Source of the DNA: Exophiala sp. HKRS030
Taxonomy: Eukaryota > Ascomycota > Eurotiomycetes > Chaetothyriales > Herpotrichiellaceae
DNA: 64,000 nucleotides
NCBI GenBank assembly: GCA_023897205.1
Contig: JAHWDD010000008.1
Coordinates: 2,108,001 to 2,172,000 of the forward strand
Direction: 5' to 3'
The position numbers and the translations under genes are program-made. A model generated the notes under the pieces. That model worked only from the letters and a program-made list of their open reading frames with translations. It was not told the origin of the DNA and did no database searches. Below are positions 59,401 to 64,000 of the stretch, one piece after another (position 1 is the stretch's first letter; the number at the start of each line of letters is the position of its first letter).

Positions 59401-62344
59401 CTTTGTTTGGTGGTGCAAGACGTCCTTAATATCCGCTCAAGAAAACTTGATCGTGAAGTCGATCTCCAATCTCGTCTGTGAGAAGTCTCTGGTCAAATGC
59501 GATACCCACTTCATTGTTGCAGCAGAAGGCTGAACCACGTGATCTGGTAACGTGACCAGGCTGAACCACTAACCTCTTCCGTACCTTTCCCTTTCTGAGA
59601 CAAGCTTCTAAGTTGTGATCTTAATCCTCACCAAAGCGGTCCCTCCGATCGCGCATGAACAAAAGATCTGGATTTAATTACGCGAGCTACTGTGGCAGAG
59701 TGATTACAGCACACAATCCAACAGCAATGCCAGATGGCAATTTTCCATCAATACCTCTCCACCATGGGGTATCTTCAACCACGCTCTAAAATGCGTTTTC
59801 CAGGTTCTCAGTGATGAGCTTACAGGCGGCGCAAGGACAACTTCGGCAGTCAAGTCTAACATGTACCATCCATTGTTACTCGCTCATCCTTCAGCCTTTC
59901 TGAGACTTTGACCTCCTCACACTCGCCCGATGGGTAGACCCAGACTATCTCATAGGTACCTCTCCGATCAACGACTACTTACTTGCGATTCCCCGCAAGT
60001 GCTCACAAGCAGTCGCGATTCAGCCATTCACGGCTAATCAACCTTCACCCTTCGTCTAGAGACATGGTATTGAGAAAGGGGCCTTAAAATGTAACTCATG
60101 ACGCAGACGTCTTGGTCAAATCGTCGTTGACTTTCGCTTTGTTGGATCGGGTGTGGCGCCGGGCGGATCAACGTCTTTCCGGTCGCAGGGGTGCACAAAA
60201 GTCCTTGCTGCAAAGTTCGAGCTTGACCTTTCACTTCAATAGTGGAAGATCCCTCGGCAAACACGCAAGTTACGTCCACAACCAAGGGATAGGAACTCTG
60301 GTCGCTGAAGCGGCAGAGGCGCTTCATCGCGTACAGCCCGAACAGGTCAACATCGTCAAGAGGTTATTCAACCATTGTGTTCCTCGTCACGCGTTCTTTC
60401 GCCTCCCGTGCACGGTGTAGCCCACGCGCTGGCGCCCAACTGTCTGGCCGGAGGCAGCCTTTGTCTCATTTCCGTCGACAGAGCTTGCACGGATATTCGG
60501 ATCAGATCGTCAACACAAGCCTCACTCCGCTATACTGTTACTTTTACTTTCATGCATAGAGCCTCTAAGGTTCTTCTGACACTACAGACCTTTCAAGGTT
60601 CTACATGATCTCACAGGGTCTCTAGGGTCTTTCGGGGACCTCACAGACCTTTCCCCAAGTTCTTCTATGACTTCAGAGGCGCTGTGAGTTCTGTCCGAGC
60701 CTACAGACAGACCTTTCCTCCTCAACCCCGGGGCTTGCGAGACTCCTAGTGGCGATCCAGAGATGTGCCTCATGTGCTATGACGCCCTTACACTATTGTC
60801 TCAATCTAGGTGGACTAGTGGAGTCACCGAAAATGGTCAAGCAATAAACGGTTGCAGAAAAGCAGACCTTGTATGATCAAGGAGCTTTAGAAGTTGTCGA
60901 GGATTCTTGCGCTAAATTCTTAAGCGATACATTTCTGCAAGTCCAAGGATGAAGGCCTAGAGCTTCAGGTTGTGGGCCATGGCTAGACACAACGGATGTC
61001 ACAGAGCCGTGGTACAATCTGGATGAAGATCCTCATAAGCACCAAGGCGAAAATCCTGAGTCCAAAAAATACGGCAGTTGTTTTCAATAGGCAGGTAGAG
61101 TCTGTGGTCACAAAGATGGCACCTCACTATCGCCGATGACTTCCTTAAACTATGTTCATGTGGAGTTCTTGGGGATGGAGTTGCGGATCTGGCCTATGCG
61201 CCGATGGAGTCGCAATTTGGGTACACTGCCAAGGCGCAGGAATAGCCTGGATTATCGTCGCATTTGGACGTTGGCTTATGGACGTCGCGGCAGGTGGGTC
61301 AAGGTGGTTGAATACTCAACGGCCCGCTCTGTCGTAGCGCCCGCAAAGTATTCATGTCGCTGCTAATTAGACGAGGTCTCTTTTGTTCGCACATTAGCTG
61401 CTTGACAAAATCCTCAGTTTACTTTACGGATGCTCAGGAAGTGTGTCTGAACGAACACATCGATCACAAGCAGCGGTCACCATAAAACTCAATCGCAGGA
61501 GTTCATACACAACCTTACGACATAGTCCGTGCATGCTAGTGGTTCGTTGATGATGCTCGTGCAGCCTCGCGGGTAGCTCGCGATCATGGTACGTGCAGCA
61601 CTACTCCAATTGTGGCCATTTGCCAACCATCACAAGAGATCCACCATACATTGCGGAAGAACAGTCTAGCTTGGAGTGCAGAATGGGTTACCGGATGTCC
61701 TTTCCTGACCGTATGCGGAACAGAACCCGAATTGGGTCGACATACCACCATCGATACCACTTTCGACAACCGCGCAATCCAGCCTCTGGCTCGGTGGATT
61801 CGGGATCAGAAAAAACCGAGCAGCCTGGGCTAAGCCTTGGGACATTGGAGTCTCATTCGCATATGGATTCTTGTGCCTCTCTGGCAAGTCTAGACTAAGC
61901 TACCCGCCGAATTTTCCGGTGAGGGTCTGAGGAAATATTCCTATTGCCAATATCGAGACGACTGCATTCAATAGAATGCTCAGGAAAGTCTAGTCCCAAT
62001 TGTCCATCCATCCAAGATTGTCCCGACTCTCGAAATATACTTTGATTTTTCGTATCCACACCTCAGCAAGAATGTCCTGATGAAGCAATAATGATCAGTT
62101 AGATGCGATAGTCTCGCAAGAATGAAGACATTGTCGCATCTAGACTTTCGAGACCATCATCGAATGATACTTTGGATAACGGCAATACAATTGGACTGGA
62201 CTGAGAATTCGTTGCCCCAGAGGTATAAAGTCATGAAGACACACCTCGAGGTTATGCCAAAATCAAACAACAGTCTTCATCATTTCTTATCTCCAATATC
62301 GTCTTCTATTCCCTTTCCACCAGATCTTGATTCAAAAGCCCAAT
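59401..62344. other. Large intergenic region
   Basis: 2.9 kb between divergent genes. A degenerate ~30-bp repeat lies at 60567-60717. The remaining ORFs are short, overlapping and without resemblance to known proteins. Confidence 0.5.
60567..60717. repeat. Degenerate ~30-bp tandem repeat, about five units
   Basis: Successive segments share the pattern aaggttct....ctacagacctttc: units start near 60567, 60595, 60624, 60656 and 60687. Shared words are ggttct, cacagacctttc and ctacagac. Divergence is high, so this is an old array or a set of repeated protein-binding sites. Confidence 0.55.
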
Positions 62345-63517
62345 ATGCCCAACCAAACAGGATTTGTTGCCATTGTTGGTGTGGGGTTCGTCGGTGAATC
62401 TCTCCTCAAAGAGTTCAGCTCAGTCCACCCTACCATTGGCTTTGATATCTCGGAGAAACGTATCTCAGAGCTTAGAGACTCGTATGCCGGCAACAAGCAG
62501 GTTCTTCTGACCTCTGATGAGGCAATGCTCGATGAAGCACAGCACTTTTTGATATCAGTGCCTACTCTTCTAAAGGCAGATCATTCAGTCGATTTTTCCC
62601 ATCTCAAATCAGCCTTGTCGACTGTCTTCCGACATGCAAAGCCTGGCAATACCATTGTCATTGAAAGCAGTGTCTCGGTGGGCACAACGCGTCAGCTCTT
62701 TCAAGCCACAGGGAACAAGTTCCACTGCGGTATGTCTCCAGAAAGAGTCGATCCAGGACGCAAGTTCCCTGCTGCACACGACATTCCCAAAATCATCTCA
62801 GGCCTGACCCCAGAGTCACTGGATATCATCAAGACTCTATACTCATCAGTCTTCCACCATGTCGTCCCAGTCTCAACTCCCGAGGTTGCAGAGATGACTA
62901 AACTCTTTGAGAATTGCTATCGCATGATCAATATCGCATATGTCAATGAAATTAGCGACGCCTGCCGAGAATTGGGCATGGATCCTAATGAGGTTATTGA
63001 CGCTGCGTCAACTAAGCCCTATGGCTATCAAGCCTTTCGACCAGGCATGGGTGTTGGTGGTCATTGTATCCCAGTGAATCCCTCATACCTCTTCGCAACA
63101 TGCCCATCGCTACCTGTCTTGGAGAAATCAACTACCTTGATGAGAAATCGGCCTATCATGCTTGCACGGAAGTTATATGACACATGTGTCTCTACTGCAC
63201 TGGCATCAAGCAACATGGCACCACGTGTTTTGGTCGTCGGTGTTGGCTTCAAGCCTGGACAATCAGTGCTGTCAAATTCACCGGGCATTGACTTTGCCAA
63301 AGAGCTGTCACGCCTTAGTTGTGACAGGTTGGCATTCTACGATCCTCTAGTCCAACAATCAGCCATTCCATGGATGGAGAAGCTTGAGACAGATGGCTTC
63401 AGTTCCGAGGAGATTGCGGCTGACTTCGACCTGGTTGCTATCTGCTCTCGACAGCACGGAGTGGACTGGGATGTCCTAAGTGGGCTCCCGGCTGACATGG
63501 TCTGGTCCTACGACTAG
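62345..63517 (+). CDS. Nucleotide-sugar dehydrogenase, WecC/UDP-ManNAc (UDP-GlcNAc) dehydrogenase-like
   Basis: NAD-dependent four-electron oxidoreductase converting a UDP-amino sugar to its uronic acid, presumed cytosolic. Single exon, 390 aa, starting at the ATG at 62345 (MPNQTGFVAIVGVGFVG); the frame upstream has no ATG. N-terminal Rossmann domain GVGFVG at 12-17; SVSVGTT and GMSPERVDPGR correspond to conserved binding segments. The central domain has AEMTKLFENCYRMINIAYVNE and the catalytic cysteine in GMGVGGHCIPVNPSYL. The C-terminal domain reads RVLVVGVGFKPGQSVLSNSPG, deviating from the usual GxAFKPxTDDxRxSP. It is short compared with ~420-440 aa bacterial WecC and ~480-aa UGDH. The intronless structure and bacterial-like family raise possible horizontal origin. 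Substrate specificity is unproven. Confidence 0.88.
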   Translation: MPNQTGFVAIVGVGFVGESLLKEFSSVHPTIGFDISEKRISELRDSYAGNKQVLLTSDEAMLDEAQHFLISVPTLLKADHSVDFSHLKSALSTVFRHAKPGNTIVIESSVSVGTTRQLFQATGNKFHCGMSPERVDPGRKFPAAHDIPKIISGLTPESLDIIKTLYSSVFHHVVPVSTPEVAEMTKLFENCYRMINIAYVNEISDACRELGMDPNEVIDAASTKPYGYQAFRPGMGVGGHCIPVNPSYLFATCPSLPVLEKSTTLMRNRPIMLARKLYDTCVSTALASSNMAPRVLVVGVGFKPGQSVLSNSPGIDFAKELSRLSCDRLAFYDPLVQQSAIPWMEKLETDGFSSEEIAADFDLVAICSRQHGVDWDVLSGLPADMVWSYD

Positions 63518-64000
63518 GCAAAATTATGTAAATGCGGATTTGGTTGACAGGATGGGAATGTGCAGCTATGGGATACCAAAATAAAGTCTCACTTGGACCG
63601 AGTTCGACTTTACCACGGCGTTTGATGTCAGAGGCGTTTTTGGGAATGGGATGTTTTATGAATATCAAGATACTTCACAAAGTATGAATAGCTAAGTTCA
63701 AGCTAGACCTTTTATAGCAAAATGACATTACCAATCAAAGGAATGTACCATCAAAGTGATCATTCAAGTCATATTTCTTTACCGATACTGTTCTTGTTGT
63801 TTGGCAGTGGTGCAGATCACGAGTGACTCCCAGAGCAGGATTCGTACGTGATCAATACACTTGGGCCGAAGAAGCAGCCCTTCAGACCATCGAGAGCGCA
63901 CAATGACCAATGGAGAGCCTGGACGGAGACAGATTGCTTGGGCTAGCAGCTGCACAAAGAACGTGCATTACCATGGTTTTTCTGTTAGTCACTGCATGTC
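63518..64000. other. 3' flank, no gene seen
   Basis: The last 483 bp downstream of the dehydrogenase gene. No supported feature. Confidence 0.5.

Overview
This is a nuclear genome segment of a filamentous ascomycete (Pezizomycotina). The evidence is short GT..AG introns, mostly 47-100 nt, with CTAAC/CTGAC-type branch sites close to TAG/CAG acceptors, together with long intergenic spacers and fungal-type proteins: Dal5/ACS and TRI12-like transporters, a CYSTM protein, a Pho80-type cyclin, and a hydantoinase-DUF917 fusion. I cannot name the genus. No rRNA, tRNA, CRISPR array or intact transposon was recognised. About 22 protein-coding loci are supported and roughly half the window is intergenic.

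Layout. 1-8 kb: the 5' part of a giant minus-strand sugar-acid catabolic enzyme (LtnD-like dehydrogenase fused to an OtnK/DUF1537 kinase, running off the left edge), a divergent ACS-family transporter, and a TRI12-like MFS transporter. 9-18 kb: RING protein, mitochondrial OsmC-like protein, alpha/beta hydrolase with an Asp nucleophile, a disrupted gene of an uncharacterised fungal family, and a tiny cysteine-rich CYSTM protein. 20-24 kb: a C2H2 regulator and a small hypothetical protein. 25-41 kb is the dense housekeeping core: condensin HEAT subunit, splicing factor SF3a subunit 3, hydantoinase-DUF917, one unknown, prohibitin 1, cytochrome bc1 subunit 8 and a FAM32A homologue. 45-64 kb: Pho80/PCL-type cyclin, GPI11/PIG-F, a conserved low-complexity protein, an SMUBP2/Hcs1-like helicase and a WecC-like nucleotide-sugar dehydrogenase.

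Main observation. Six otherwise well-conserved genes (TRI12-like MFS, CYSTM, C2H2 factor, hydantoinase-DUF917, QCR8, and the low-complexity protein at 51-53 kb) each lose frame exactly at a G/C homopolymer. In five of them, restoring one base to the run rejoins the family-typical reading. In the sixth, restoring one base in each of two adjacent runs does so. The summed exon lengths are off from a multiple of three by exactly the predicted amount in every case. This is most simply read as homopolymer contraction in the assembly, because subunits such as QCR8 are not expected to be pseudogenes. Automatic annotation will therefore truncate these genes or invent introns in them.

Functional links. 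The left edge looks like a catabolic module: a fused dehydrogenase/kinase enzyme shares a 0.9-kb divergent promoter region with an organic-anion type permease. Prohibitin 1 and QCR8, both mitochondrial inner-membrane proteins, are divergently transcribed from a 317-bp region. Large spacers carry recurrent short palindromes (TACCTAGGTA and the TACGGAGTA family), an 8-bp tandem repeat and a degenerate ~30-bp repeat that are not explained by genes.
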